Source of the DNA: Bacteroides sp.
GTDB lineage: Bacteria; Bacteroidota; Bacteroidia; Bacteroidales; Bacteroidaceae
Assembly (NCBI GenBank): GCA_019414665.1
Contig: DXLO01000013.1
Coordinates: forward strand, 1-64,000
DNA length: 64,000 nucleotides
Direction: 5' to 3'
Positions within the stretch are counted from its first letter, which is position 1, and each line of letters starts with the position of its first letter. The translations under genes were made by a program, and so were the position numbers. Shown one piece after another: positions 51,401-60,873 of the stretch. The notes under the pieces were generated by a model, which worked only from the letters and a program-made list of their open reading frames with translations, was not told where the DNA came from and made no database searches.

Positions 51401-53296
51401 TCATTTGCAGATATATAGTTTCCCGTGTTCCTGTCCGATCACTTCTTCTGCAAGTAGGTATGATAAGGCTTTTGTATTTTTTTCTTTATCTCCCGGAAGA
51501 GCTTCCAGCAGATCGTGGGAGGAACATGGTGATTGCAGAATGTCCATTATCTGGTTGCGTATGTCTTCAAATTCTCCATGTTTCAGTCCCGAGGAGTGTT
51601 TCGCCAGACAGGCATCGCACAATCCGCAGTTGTGTTCGTTTTTCTCGCCAAAATACTGTAAAAGTATGCGGCTCCGGCATTTGTTTTCAGCATCGGCATA
51701 TTCCAGCATGGCCTTGATTCGCTGCTCATAACTGGCTTTCCGGTCCTCGTAAACTTCTCGGTTCAGTACGATACGTTCACTTTCCTGGCGTTCGCGTGTA
51801 TATATGATGTAGGGTGTTTTCTTCCCCGGAATATAATGCAAAATGTGCCGTTTGGTGAGCAGTACCAGTGTTTCATACACCTGCTGACGGGAAAGTCCGC
51901 TTCTTAATGCAAGCGTTTCTTCATTGATATAGGCATAATCGCTGAACAGACCGGTGTACGAACGCAGAATGATGCGAATCAGATTCTCTGTGTCAGGATT
52001 ATTTTCCTGGATGCGATACAGTTCATCACGCCGCAGTGTGAACATCAGGCGTGAGGCATTGTCCTGTTCGTCGGTATATTCCAGATATCCCGCCCGGGTA
52101 AGAATCTTCAGCGCACTGTCTACCCGGATAGGGAAATGCTTGAAGTTCTGGCAGAACTCATCTATATTAAACGCATATGTACAGCCAAGTCCGTCGCCCA
52201 TTGCCATCTGATAATAATAATTGATGTGCTCATAAACCTGACGGATGTATTCCTTTTCCGGAAAAGTATCGGCTATGCGTTTGTTCAATAAGGTTTTATC
52301 ACTTCGTGCGTATAGCAGTACCGCGTACGATTTCTGTCCGTCACGTCCGGCGCGTCCCGCTTCCTGAAAATATGCTTCGGGAGAATCGGGAAAATCGATG
52401 TGTACCACCAGTCGTACATCGGGCTTGTCAATACCCATACCGAATGCGTTGGTTGCTACCATGACTCTGAACTCTCCGTTTATCCACCCCTTCTGACGCT
52501 GGTCTTTGGTATCATTGTTCAGTCCGGCATGATAGAACGTTGCAGTAATACCTTGTTCATTCAGAAATTGAGATACTTCTTTTGTCTTTTTACGGTTGCG
52601 CGTATATACAATAGCAGAACCTTGTACGCTAGTCAGGATGTGAAGAAGTTCTTCAGCCTTGTTTTCTGTGCGGCGGACGATATAGGCTAGATTTTTCCGT
52701 TCAAAACTCATCCGGAAAACATTCTCTTCTCTGAAATCCAGTCGTTTCTGAATGTCTTTTACCACTTCGGGCGTGGCTGTAGCTGTAAGAGCAAGCACTG
52801 GTACTCCTGGAAGCAGTTTTCTGATTTCTGAGATCTTGAGGTAGGCTGGACGGAAATCATATCCCCACTGAGATATACAGTGTGATTCGTCGACGGTAAT
52901 CATGCTTACCTTCATGCTTTTCAGCTTGGTCTGGAAAATTTCCGTGTCCAGTCGTTCGGGTGAAATATAGAGAAACTTATAATCGCCGAAGATGCAGTTT
53001 TCCAGTGCTACGACAATTTCTTCACGCGTCATACCCGAATAGACAGCTATTGCTTTTATTCCCCGGTCGCGCAGATTGCGTACCTGGTCTTTCATCAGGG
53101 CGATAAGAGGAGTGACAACCAGACATAATCCAGGTTGGGCGAGGGCAGGCACTTGGAAGGTAATAGACTTTCCTCCTCCCGTAGGCATCAGTCCGAGTGT
53201 ATCTCGTCCGCTGCCTATACTGTTGATGATATCTTCCTGGATACCTCGAAAACTGTCGTATCCCCAATATTGTTTCAGTATGCTTTTATAGTCCAC
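51401..53296 (-). CDS. recQ: ATP-dependent DNA helicase RecQ
   Basis: 3'-5' superfamily 2 helicase for recombination and fork repair. The 631 residues contain Walker A MPTGGGKS (37-44), the DESH box (136-139, TVDESHCISQWGYDFRP), SAIVYTRNRKKT, VATNAFGMGIDKPDVR and QEAGRAGRDGQ. The RQC zinc module is CRSRILLQYFGE with CGLCDAC. There is no full HRDC domain of E. coli type after it. The start codon appears to be GTG (53294-53296); no ATG lies in frame close upstream. recJ is the next gene upstream on the same strand, 102 bp away. Confidence 0.95.
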   Translation of the reverse strand: MDYKSILKQYWGYDSFRGIQEDIINSIGSGRDTLGLMPTGGGKSITFQVPALAQPGLCLVVTPLIALMKDQVRNLRDRGIKAIAVYSGMTREEIVVALENCIFGDYKFLYISPERLDTEIFQTKLKSMKVSMITVDESHCISQWGYDFRPAYLKISEIRKLLPGVPVLALTATATPEVVKDIQKRLDFREENVFRMSFERKNLAYIVRRTENKAEELLHILTSVQGSAIVYTRNRKKTKEVSQFLNEQGITATFYHAGLNNDTKDQRQKGWINGEFRVMVATNAFGMGIDKPDVRLVVHIDFPDSPEAYFQEAGRAGRDGQKSYAVLLYARSDKTLLNKRIADTFPEKEYIRQVYEHINYYYQMAMGDGLGCTYAFNIDEFCQNFKHFPIRVDSALKILTRAGYLEYTDEQDNASRLMFTLRRDELYRIQENNPDTENLIRIILRSYTGLFSDYAYINEETLALRSGLSRQQVYETLVLLTKRHILHYIPGKKTPYIIYTRERQESERIVLNREVYEDRKASYEQRIKAMLEYADAENKCRSRILLQYFGEKNEHNCGLCDACLAKHSSGLKHGEFEDIRNQIMDILQSPCSSHDLLEALPGDKEKNTKALSYLLAEEVIGQEHGKLYICK

Positions 53297-53335
53297 GGTG
53301 TTGAATGAGAAGTTATAAATGAAAGTCTTGAAAGA

Positions 53336-53391
53336 ATAATGATGAATGAAAGAACTTACTGTATCAGTTTCCGTTCTTCATTCATCATTAT
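53336..53391 (-). other. Long hairpin between recJ and recQ
   Basis: The arms ATAATGATGAATGAAAGAAC (53336-53355) and GTTCTTCATTCATCATTAT (53373-53391) pair over 19 bp with one bulged A. It is AT-rich and lacks a proper T-run, so it may be a weak terminator, an RNA processing site or a remnant of a small inverted-repeat element. Confidence 0.55.
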
Positions 53392-53398
53392 GTATTGT

Positions 53399-55117
53399 TT
53401 AGAAAGAAGGCTTTATGTCTTCTATCTGTAATTGGATTTCTCCACGTTTGTGCGTATTTTCTTCAATCGTATAACAGATATTGAACGATTGCTTGGTTTT
53501 GATGTAACGTGCTTGCGAACTTTGTCCGAAAGCGATGCCGTTCATCACGTTATTCGATTTGTTGTCCACCAGTTCCAATTTGATGTGTTCCTGATCGCGT
53601 CCCACCACCTTGCTTGTTCCATAGTCGTAAACATTCAGCGTTGAGAAGACGGGTTTCGGATTATCCGGACCGAAGGGATTAAACTTCTTCAAATCGAAGA
53701 AAAACTTCGGTGTGATGTCGCGGAAATCCAGTTGGGCATCGATGTCTATCGTCGCACTGGTCTGTTCCGGCAAGATATGATCGGTTACATATTGCTCGAA
53801 GCGTCGTGTAAACTCCGGTACGTTTTCAATCTTCATGGAAAGTCCCGCAGCATACGTATGTCCTCCGAAGTTTTCCAGCAAGTCACGGCAATGTTCGATT
53901 GCTTTATACACATCGAAGCCTGAAACCGATCGTGCAGAACCTGTTGCCAGGTTGTCTGTACGTGTCAGAACGACAGCCGGACGGTAATAGATTTCCGTCA
54001 ATCGGGAAGCTACGATACCGATAACTCCTTTGTGCCAAGCTTCATTGTAGATGACGATGGAGCGGCGTTCGGACAGTTTCTCCAGATGATCGACAATCTT
54101 ATTCGCTTCTTCGGTCATGCTCTTGTCCAGGTCTTTGCGAGTCTCATTGAACTGGTTTATCTGGTTACTCTTTTCGAGTGCTGCCTGAAAGTCTTTCTCA
54201 ATCAGCAAATCGACTGCCTTCTTCCCGTTTTGTATACGTCCGGATGCATTGATGCGCGGACCTATTTTAAAGACAATATCGCTCATCGTGATTTCCCGTT
54301 CGGACAAACCACAAACATCGATGATGGCTTTCAGCCCGATACTGGGATTAGAATTGAGCTGACGCAGCCCATGATAGGCAAGCACGCGGTTTTCTCCCAT
54401 TATAGGTACGATGTCCGAGGCGATACTTACTGCAACCAAATCGAGCAGTGGAGTGAGCTGATGAAACTCGATTCCATTATTGATGGCAAAAGCCTGCATG
54501 AACTTAAATCCGACACCGCATCCTGAGAGGTGATCGTACGGATAAGTTGAATCAAACCGCTTAGGGTTCAATATGGCAACAGCAGGCGGCAACACATCAT
54601 CTGGCACATGATGGTCGCAAATAATAAAGTCGATGCCTTTTTCTTTGGCATACGTAATCTCTTCCACGGCTTTGATACCGCAGTCTAATACAATAATAAG
54701 CTTTACGCCTGTTTCGGCAGCATAATCCACTCCCTTCTTCGATACTCCATACCCTTCGTTGTAACGGTCGGGGATGTAGTAATCGATGTTCGAATAGAAC
54801 TGTTGAAGGAATTTATAAACCAATGCGACTGCTGTAGTACCGTCTACATCGTAATCTCCATACACCATGATACGTTCTTTCCGTCCCATAGCTTTGTTCA
54901 GTCGTTCTACTGCAATGCTCATGTCCTTCATAAGGAACGGATCATGCAGTTCGTTGAGCTGAGGACGGAAAAATCGTTTGGCCTCGGCAGTAGAGGTTAT
55001 TCCTCTTTCCAAGAGAAGCCGGCATAATATAGGGCTGATTCCTATATCTTTAGCCAGTGCTCTAGCTGCTTCCCGCTGTTCTAGTGTCGGAGGTTGATAA
55101 TTCCATTTGTAATTCAT
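53399..55117 (-). CDS. recJ: Single-stranded-DNA exonuclease RecJ
   Basis: 5'-3' single-strand exonuclease of the DHH phosphoesterase family, acting in recombination and repair together with RecQ. The 572 residues hold motif I VYGDYDVDGTTA (Asp88, Asp90, Asp92), VLDCGIK, motif III CDHHVPDD (Asp168-His169-His170), LNPKRFDS, the DHHA1 region with GGHTYAAGLSMKIE, and the OB-like C-terminal domain ending QLQIEDIKPSF. Full family length. It lies directly upstream of recQ on the same strand, consistent with a repair pair. Confidence 0.95.
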   Translation of the reverse strand: MNYKWNYQPPTLEQREAARALAKDIGISPILCRLLLERGITSTAEAKRFFRPQLNELHDPFLMKDMSIAVERLNKAMGRKERIMVYGDYDVDGTTAVALVYKFLQQFYSNIDYYIPDRYNEGYGVSKKGVDYAAETGVKLIIVLDCGIKAVEEITYAKEKGIDFIICDHHVPDDVLPPAVAILNPKRFDSTYPYDHLSGCGVGFKFMQAFAINNGIEFHQLTPLLDLVAVSIASDIVPIMGENRVLAYHGLRQLNSNPSIGLKAIIDVCGLSEREITMSDIVFKIGPRINASGRIQNGKKAVDLLIEKDFQAALEKSNQINQFNETRKDLDKSMTEEANKIVDHLEKLSERRSIVIYNEAWHKGVIGIVASRLTEIYYRPAVVLTRTDNLATGSARSVSGFDVYKAIEHCRDLLENFGGHTYAAGLSMKIENVPEFTRRFEQYVTDHILPEQTSATIDIDAQLDFRDITPKFFFDLKKFNPFGPDNPKPVFSTLNVYDYGTSKVVGRDQEHIKLELVDNKSNNVMNGIAFGQSSQARYIKTKQSFNICYTIEENTHKRGEIQLQIEDIKPSF

Positions 55118-55204
55118 TTATATATATTTTTTTCTTTCTTTTCTTTTTCAGACACGGGCAAAAAGCTTTTTTACCCTAGTTATTCAATCTGTAAAATTAG
55201 AAAA

Positions 55205-55254
55205 AAAGAAAGAAAAAAACGGCTAATCTCCTATTTATTTTCGGAGATTAGCCG
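55205..55254 (-). terminator. Terminator of the pepP-C1B peptidase operon
   Basis: A 12-bp perfect stem CGGCTAATCTCC (55220-55231)/GGAGATTAGCCG (55243-55254) is followed by a T-run on the minus strand. Confidence 0.85.
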
Positions 55255-55287
55255 CTTAATTATTTATAATTGGTCTATATTAACTAA

Positions 55288-56484
55288 TTATAATCCCAAT
55301 TTTTTAGCTATGTCAGCAGGAATGGCATGCTTGTTTACCAAAATATTCATGGTCTTGTAAGCAGCAAATGCTTTTGATGCATACCAGATACCTTTGTACT
55401 TGCCTTCAGTTCCCCATGAATTTTTTACCATGAAGTATTCTTTTCCGTTCTGGTCTTTAGCAATACCGTAGATAACCATTCCGTGGTCATCGGTAGTTTC
55501 CCAGTTGTCGAAAGCTTCCTGACGCATTTCCTGAGTTACAGTGATTTCAGGAAGTGGCTTGCTTGTCAGTTCTTTACGTTTGTCTGCCTGGCTCATACCT
55601 AACCAACGTGCCATATCAGAGCCTGTCAGTTCAGCGCCTTTTTCTGCATCCGGACATACAGCTACACCATCACGAGTAAAGCCTTGTTCACTAACATCAG
55701 CACCCCATGCGAAAGTATAGCCAGTGTTGATTGCATTTTCCATAACAGCCATCAGTTCGTCGATAGGCAAGTTGTACGAAAGTGCATTACGCCAGTTGTC
55801 TTGTACTTCGATATTGAACTGAGTGTAGAACGGATGATGAGAGTAAGATGTCAGTGAAACATAGTCGTCCATGTTCAGACCCAATACTTCATCGGCAAAT
55901 GTTCTCGGAGTATAAGTCTTACCTTTGTAAGTAAATTCTTTCGGGCATTCTCCCAGGTATGTGTCATAAATAGACTTGATACCGTTTTTCCAAACCGGAG
56001 ACAGCTTTTTCAATCCGCCTTTAGCGATAGCGTTCATATAACCTGAAGCTACAGCATCCAGTTCGTTATGGTTAGGAAGTGAATCGCCGTACATGATACC
56101 CGGCATAGCTTCCTGAGGAACCATACCATATTTTTCGTAGCAAACTACTATATCTTCGAAGCTTCCACCCGGAGAGAAAGAAGCGTCACCGTGATAGCGT
56201 ACATAGTTTACAGCACGGTCTTCCATTGTTTTGTGTACAACAAACATTTCAGACAAATCGAATTCTCCCTTTCCTGCACGCAACAGTTCTGCTTCGAGGA
56301 ATCCCAGTGTTGAGAACGACCAGCAAGTGCTTGACTGGTTTTGGTCTTTGATAGAAGTGATAGGGTTTTCCTTTACAGTTGTAAACACAAAGCCTTCTTC
56401 TTCAGCTTTGTTCTTTTTTGGGCCTTTAGCATATACATTGCTAAAGCATACACCCAAAGCTAAAATCGCAACAAGTTTATTCAT
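55288..56484 (-). CDS. Secreted C1B cysteine peptidase (aminopeptidase C/bleomycin hydrolase type)
   Basis: A papain-fold peptidase of 398 residues. A Sec signal peptide (1-19, ending VYA) sends it to the periplasm, unlike the cytoplasmic PepC of lactic bacteria. The catalytic triad is visible: Cys54 in QNQSSTCWSFSTLGFLE, His in TTDDHGMVIYG, and Asn in FMVKNSWGTEGKYKG. The hexamer-forming inserts of C1B enzymes are present (GSFEDIVVCYEKYGMVPQE). It starts 37 bp after the Xaa-Pro peptidase gene, and the pair may supply amino acids from peptides. Confidence 0.92.
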   Translation of the reverse strand: MNKLVAILALGVCFSNVYAKGPKKNKAEEEGFVFTTVKENPITSIKDQNQSSTCWSFSTLGFLEAELLRAGKGEFDLSEMFVVHKTMEDRAVNYVRYHGDASFSPGGSFEDIVVCYEKYGMVPQEAMPGIMYGDSLPNHNELDAVASGYMNAIAKGGLKKLSPVWKNGIKSIYDTYLGECPKEFTYKGKTYTPRTFADEVLGLNMDDYVSLTSYSHHPFYTQFNIEVQDNWRNALSYNLPIDELMAVMENAINTGYTFAWGADVSEQGFTRDGVAVCPDAEKGAELTGSDMARWLGMSQADKRKELTSKPLPEITVTQEMRQEAFDNWETTDDHGMVIYGIAKDQNGKEYFMVKNSWGTEGKYKGIWYASKAFAAYKTMNILVNKHAIPADIAKKLGL

Positions 56485-56521
56485 TGTTTCTTTTAGGGTT
56501 AAATTATTATTTGTTTATTTA

Positions 56522-57916
56522 TTATTGTTCATTCATAATCTTTTCCACTTCTTCGATGGTAATAGGAATACGCTTGTCGCCAGTAAAGCGTGAACCTTCC
56601 GGAGTAATCAGAATATCATCTTCCAGACGGATGCCACCGAAATCCTTGAACTTGTCTATAGCATCAAAATTCAGGTATTCAGTATTAATGTTTTCTGCTC
56701 TCCACTTGTCGATCAGTGCCGGAATGAAATAGCATCCCGGTTCGTCTGTGATGACGAAGCCTTCCTGCAAGCGACGTCCCATACGCAAAGAAGCCAGTCC
56801 GAACTGATCGGAAGGACGAGTTTCATCGTCGTAACCCACGTAGCATTGTCCTAAATCTTCCATGTCGTGAACGTCAATTCCCATCATATGTCCCAGACCG
56901 TGAGGCATGAACAGTGCATGAGCTCCTGCTGCTACGGCATCATCTACATTGCCTTTCATCAATCCAAGATCTTTCAATCCCTGAGCCAGTACCTTGCAGA
57001 CATCCAGATGGACAGACTTATAAGTAACTCCCGGGCGAGCCAGCTCCAAAGCACGGTCGTGACATGCCAGTACAATGCTGTATACGTCACGCTGGCGGTC
57101 AGTAAATTTACCGCCTACAGGTATGGTTCGGGTATGGTCGGAACAGTAGTTAGTAACGCTTTCTGCACCTGCATCAGTCAGCATCAGACGGCCTGTCTGA
57201 AGAATCTGGCTGTGGTCATGATTGTGAAGTGTCTGTCCGTTCTGTGAAAGGATAGTGGCAAACGATACCATATTTCCGTATGATGCAGCAATACCATCCA
57301 GTATGCCGGCAATATATTGTTCCGAAACTCCCGGTTTGCACAGGCGCATGGCAGCCGTATGCATTTCGTAACCGATGTTGCAGGCTTTATCTATTTCCTC
57401 AATTTCGCATGCTTCTTTTACTGAACGCAGGCTTACTACAGCCTTTATCAGCTCCAATGAAGCATGTTGTCTGGTCATGGAAGCACGGATTCCGGTCAAA
57501 TCTTCCAGAAGCATCATGTTGTCGTAGCGGTAAGGAGGCAGGAAGTGAATCTTGCGTCGTTGTGATATGGCCTTTCCTACTACTTCTTTCAGTCGTGCAA
57601 ACGGAAAACTTTTTTTCACTCCTACACGTTCTCCCAGTTCCTTTACACTAGGCTGAGGGCCCATCCAGATAATGTCGTCCATCGTTACGTCATCGCCGAA
57701 GAAATAATCTTCCTCAGCATCAACGTCCAGCACTCCTGCATATCCGGGATGTGAATGTCCGAAGAAATAGAGGAACGAGCTGTCTTGACGGAATTTATAT
57801 GTATTATCGGGATAATTGGCAGGGGCTTCATTGTTTCCCAGTATCAGGATAATACCACTACTGACTTTCTCTCTAAGTGCCTTACGGCGATTGCGGTATA
57901 CTGATGATTCGAACAT
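56522..57916 (-). CDS. pepP: M24B Xaa-Pro aminopeptidase
   Basis: Dimetal peptidase that removes an N-terminal residue preceding proline. The 464 residues have an N-terminal creatinase-like AMP_N domain (about 1-140, FLYFFGHSHPGYAGVLDVD) and the pita-bread domain. Metal ligands lie in LMLTDAGAES (Asp), SDHTRTI (Asp), MPHGLGHMMGIDVHD (His), ITDEPGCYF (Glu) and GGIRLEDDILIT (Glu). No signal peptide; cytoplasmic. First gene of an operon with the C1B peptidase. Divergent from the patatin gene with a shared promoter region. Confidence 0.94.
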   Translation of the reverse strand: MFESSVYRNRRKALREKVSSGIILILGNNEAPANYPDNTYKFRQDSSFLYFFGHSHPGYAGVLDVDAEEDYFFGDDVTMDDIIWMGPQPSVKELGERVGVKKSFPFARLKEVVGKAISQRRKIHFLPPYRYDNMMLLEDLTGIRASMTRQHASLELIKAVVSLRSVKEACEIEEIDKACNIGYEMHTAAMRLCKPGVSEQYIAGILDGIAASYGNMVSFATILSQNGQTLHNHDHSQILQTGRLMLTDAGAESVTNYCSDHTRTIPVGGKFTDRQRDVYSIVLACHDRALELARPGVTYKSVHLDVCKVLAQGLKDLGLMKGNVDDAVAAGAHALFMPHGLGHMMGIDVHDMEDLGQCYVGYDDETRPSDQFGLASLRMGRRLQEGFVITDEPGCYFIPALIDKWRAENINTEYLNFDAIDKFKDFGGIRLEDDILITPEGSRFTGDKRIPITIEEVEKIMNEQ

Positions 57917-57955
57917 ATTGTAATTGTTAAAGTGAAATTATTGTAATAAGTGTTG

Positions 57956-58015
57956 CAAAAGTAGGAAATTAAATTGAATTATGTCCTAACCATTTTCCTA
58001 AAAAATGTATCTTTG
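57956..58015. promoter_or_regulatory. Divergent promoter region: pepP (-) and patatin (+)
   Basis: Minus-strand TACTTTTG at 57956-57963 serves pepP (39 nt before its ATG). Plus-strand TATCTTTG at 58008-58015 serves the patatin gene (22 nt before ATG 58038). Both fit TAnnTTTG. The second overlaps an in-frame ATG at 58005 and excludes it as the start. Confidence 0.6.
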
Positions 58016-58037
58016 TGAAACTAAACTATTGTATGTT

Positions 58038-58883
58038 ATGAAACTAGATTTGAAGAATATGGGCCTTGTTCTTGAAGGAGGAGGCATGCGTGGGGTTTTT
58101 ACCTGCGGAGTATTAGACTATTTCATGGATCATCATATCGAGTTTCCATATGGTATCGGTGTTTCGGCTGGAGCATGTAACGGACTTTCTTACATGTCGC
58201 ATCAGCGTGGACGTGCCAAATATAGCAATATCGATATGATGGCAAAGTATCATTATATCGGGTTGAAGTATTTGTGGTATCAGCATAGCATACTAGACCA
58301 AAAACTATTGTACGAGATTTTTCCAGAAGAATTGCTTCCGTACGACTATCAGGCATATTATGAAAATCCGGCACGGTTTGAAATGGTTACAACAAACTGT
58401 GTGACAGGACGTGCCTGTTATCTGGAAGAAAAGAAAGATAAAGAGCGCCTGCTGGCGATAGCAAAAGCTTCGAGCAGCTTGCCTTATGTTTGTCCCATTA
58501 CGTATGTCGACGGGCGTCCGATGTTGGACGGAGGAATAGTCGATTCGATACCTGTACTGCGTGCCATAGAACAGGGATATGAACGCAATGTTGTCGTATT
58601 GACACGAAACAGAGGGTATCGTAAATCGGAGAAGGATATTCGGGTACCACGGTTTATTTATACACGTTATCCAAGGTTGCGCGTTGTGTTAAGCCGGCGT
58701 TGTCAGGTTTATAATCAACAGTTGGAAATGATTGAACGTATGGAGGATGAAGGTCGGATCATTGCAATCCGTCCCGAACAACGGGTTGTAGTCAACCGTA
58801 TAGAGAAAGATATCAGGAAGTTGACCAGTCTGTATGAAGAAGGTTATGCATGCGCAGAAAAAGTCATGGGGCAGTTCTTGTAA
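58038..58883 (+). CDS. Patatin-like phospholipase, YjjU type
   Basis: A Ser-Asp dyad lipid acyl hydrolase of 281 residues. The oxyanion loop GGGMRG (14-19), nucleophile elbow GVSAG with Ser43, and DGG with Asp164 are all present. GMRGVFTCGVLDYFMDHHIEFPYGIGVSAGACN is the characteristic start of the YjjU/RssA-like bacterial group. No signal peptide, so it works in the cytoplasm or at the inner membrane. The phospholipid substrate is not determined by sequence. Start set by the -7 box at 58008-58015. Monocistronic. Confidence 0.92.
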   Translation: MKLDLKNMGLVLEGGGMRGVFTCGVLDYFMDHHIEFPYGIGVSAGACNGLSYMSHQRGRAKYSNIDMMAKYHYIGLKYLWYQHSILDQKLLYEIFPEELLPYDYQAYYENPARFEMVTTNCVTGRACYLEEKKDKERLLAIAKASSSLPYVCPITYVDGRPMLDGGIVDSIPVLRAIEQGYERNVVVLTRNRGYRKSEKDIRVPRFIYTRYPRLRVVLSRRCQVYNQQLEMIERMEDEGRIIAIRPEQRVVVNRIEKDIRKLTSLYEEGYACAEKVMGQFL

Positions 58884-59117
58884 AAAACTGTATAGGCTTT
58901 TTATAGTGTATCAATACTGATGTTCTTTGTCGGAAATTAAGAGGGGTTTTGATACCAGCTTTCCTTCATGTAGGATGTCTACCATTCCCTTTTTTACGTG
59001 CTTATTTTCTTGTAAAGGATATAAAAGTAAAAAAAGCATATTTGAAGTTTCAAAAGTTGTTTTCAATCTTTCCCAATCAGAGCAGAAATGAAATTAGAAA
59101 ACAGCTTTTGGTAGCTC
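58884..59117. other. Intergenic region downstream of the patatin gene
   Basis: About 230 bp of AT-rich sequence before a strong terminator. An in-frame stretch of 79 codons (58949-59188) runs through the terminator hairpins and has no promoter box, so I do not call it a gene. Nothing else seen. Confidence 0.5.
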
Positions 59118-59209
59118 AAAAACAAGTACGGCAGCTTTCCAATAGAGGAAGGCTGCCGTACTTGTTTTTATTGTTGACTCCGGTTTGACTGAACCGGAGC
59201 TCTTATTTT
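59118..59209. terminator. Tandem terminators between patatin and rny
   Basis: The first stem has 18 bp (59118-59135 with 59152-59169; core CAAGTACGGCAGC) plus inner pairing. It is flanked by A- and T-runs and so works in both directions. A second stem CTCCGGTT (59178-59185)/AACCGGAG (59192-59199) is followed by CTCTTATTTT on the plus strand. Confidence 0.88.
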
Positions 59210-59229
59210 CATTTTCGATTATTTGCTGT

Positions 59230-60765
59230 TTATTTTGCGAAGCTAACCGCACGAGTTTCACGGATAACTGTAATCTTAACCTGTCCCGGATAAGTCATTT
59301 CATCCTGAATCTTCTTAGCTATTTCAGTAGACAAGCTTTCTGTTTGTTTGTCGTCTATCTTGTCTGCACCAACGATTACGCGCAACTCGCGACCTGCCTG
59401 AATAGCGTAAGTTTTTGTAACACCCGGATAAGACATTGCAAGCTGTTCCAAATCGTTCAAACGCTTGATGTAAGCCTCTACGATTTCGCGGCGTGCTCCC
59501 GGACGTGCACCAGAGATAGCATCACATACCTGTACGATAGGAGCCAGCAAGCTGGTCATTTCTACTTCATCGTGGTGAGCTCCGATAGCATTGCAGATAT
59601 CAGGTTTTTCCTTATATTTTTCAGCCAGCTTCATACCAAGCAGTGCGTGTGGCAATTCTGGTTCTTCATCAGGTACTTTACCTATATCGTGCAACAATCC
59701 GGCACGTTTAGCTTTTTTCGGATTAAGTCCCAGTTCCGAAGCCATGACAGCACACAGGTTGGCTGTTTCGCGTGCATGCTGCAACAGATTCTGTCCATAA
59801 GAAGAACGATATTTCATCTTACCGATGATACGGATCAGTTCAGGATGCAGGCCATGAATACCCAAGTCGATTGTAGTACGTTTACCTGTTTCGATGATTT
59901 CATCTTCTACTTGCTTACGCACTTTTGCAACAACTTCTTCGATGCGTGCCGGATGAATACGTCCGTCGGTAACCAACTGATGTAAGGCTAGACGTGCAAT
60001 TTCACGGCGAACAGGGTCGAATGCAGACAATACGATTGCTTCAGGTGTGTCGTCTACAACGATTTCTACTCCGGTTGCTGCTTCCAGCGCGCGGATGTTA
60101 CGGCCTTCACGACCAATGATACGTCCTTTTATTTCATCAGATTCGATATGGAATACCGTTACAGAGTTTTCAATAGCAGTTTCTGTAGCAACTCGCTGGA
60201 TAGACTGAATAACGATGCGTTTAGCTTCACGGTTTGCTGTAAGCTTAGCATCATCCATAATGTCATTGATGTAAGATTGAGCCTGAGTTTTGGCTTCTTC
60301 CTTCAACGATTCTACCAGACGTTCCTTTGCTTCTTCAGCAGAAAGTCCTGAAAGTGCTTCCAGTTTCTCACGTTCCTGTGATTGTAACTGATCTAATTCT
60401 TCTTTCTTCTTTTCAATGATAACCAGCTGTGCGTCCAGATTTTCCTTGATGGCTTCATTCTCGTTGCGTTTACGCTGCAACTCTTCATTTTTCTGGTTCA
60501 GCACCATTTCGCGCTGTTTCAGCTTGTTTTCTGCCTGTTGAATTTTTTGATTACGAAGAGCAACTTCCTTTTCCAGATCAGCCTTTTTATTCAGGAATTT
60601 CTCTTTTACTTCCAGAAGTTTGTTTTTCTTTATAACCTCAGCTTCTGTTTCCGCTTCCTTTATAATTTTATCATATCGCGCTTTCAAGCCATACTTGAAA
60701 AAGCAATATGAAAGTGCCCCTCCAATCAGAAAGGCGATAACCGTTAATATTACTAATGTCAACAT
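59230..60765 (-). CDS. rny: Ribonuclease Y
   Basis: Membrane-anchored endoribonuclease that starts mRNA decay. The 511 residues begin MLTLVILTVIAFLIGGALSYC, the single transmembrane anchor. A long charged coiled coil follows (about 25-175), then a KH domain (HIESDEIKGRIIGREGRNIRALEAATGVEIVVDD) and the HD domain with HARETANLCAVMASELG and AGLLHDIGKVPDEE carrying the metal-binding His-Asp. I chose ATG 60765; an ATG at 60801 lies inside the 3' arm of an upstream hairpin and would put polar residues before the anchor. zapA lies just upstream on the same strand, separated by a terminator-like hairpin. Confidence 0.96.
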   Translation of the reverse strand: MLTLVILTVIAFLIGGALSYCFFKYGLKARYDKIIKEAETEAEVIKKNKLLEVKEKFLNKKADLEKEVALRNQKIQQAENKLKQREMVLNQKNEELQRKRNENEAIKENLDAQLVIIEKKKEELDQLQSQEREKLEALSGLSAEEAKERLVESLKEEAKTQAQSYINDIMDDAKLTANREAKRIVIQSIQRVATETAIENSVTVFHIESDEIKGRIIGREGRNIRALEAATGVEIVVDDTPEAIVLSAFDPVRREIARLALHQLVTDGRIHPARIEEVVAKVRKQVEDEIIETGKRTTIDLGIHGLHPELIRIIGKMKYRSSYGQNLLQHARETANLCAVMASELGLNPKKAKRAGLLHDIGKVPDEEPELPHALLGMKLAEKYKEKPDICNAIGAHHDEVEMTSLLAPIVQVCDAISGARPGARREIVEAYIKRLNDLEQLAMSYPGVTKTYAIQAGRELRVIVGADKIDDKQTESLSTEIAKKIQDEMTYPGQVKITVIRETRAVSFAK

Positions 60766-60783
60766 TATAAGTAGTTTAAAATA

Positions 60784-60841
60784 TAAATAAAAAACGCACA
60801 AACTTTCTATCAGGCTGTTTTCCTGACGTCAAGCTTGTGCG
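60784..60841 (-). terminator. Terminator-like hairpin between zapA and rny
   Basis: CGCACAAGCTT pairs with AAGTTTGTGCG (60831-60841 with 60795-60805; one G-T pair), with inner TCAGG/CCTGA pairing. TTTTTTATTTATATTTT follows on the minus strand. It ends about 20 nt before the rny start, so it could attenuate rny read-through, possibly as autoregulation (inference). Confidence 0.7.
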
Positions 60842-60873
60842 CAAATGTTTTCTATCTTTCGTTTACTAAACGC

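Noticed and set aside
58949..59188. 79-codon frame downstream of the patatin gene
   Set aside because: It runs through two terminator hairpins and has no promoter or family signal.
59185..59985. 266-codon open frame antisense to rny
   Set aside because: It lies wholly opposite a certain gene and its terminator, and its sequence is Phe/Cys/Ser-rich without motifs, which is the usual shadow of a highly charged coding sequence.
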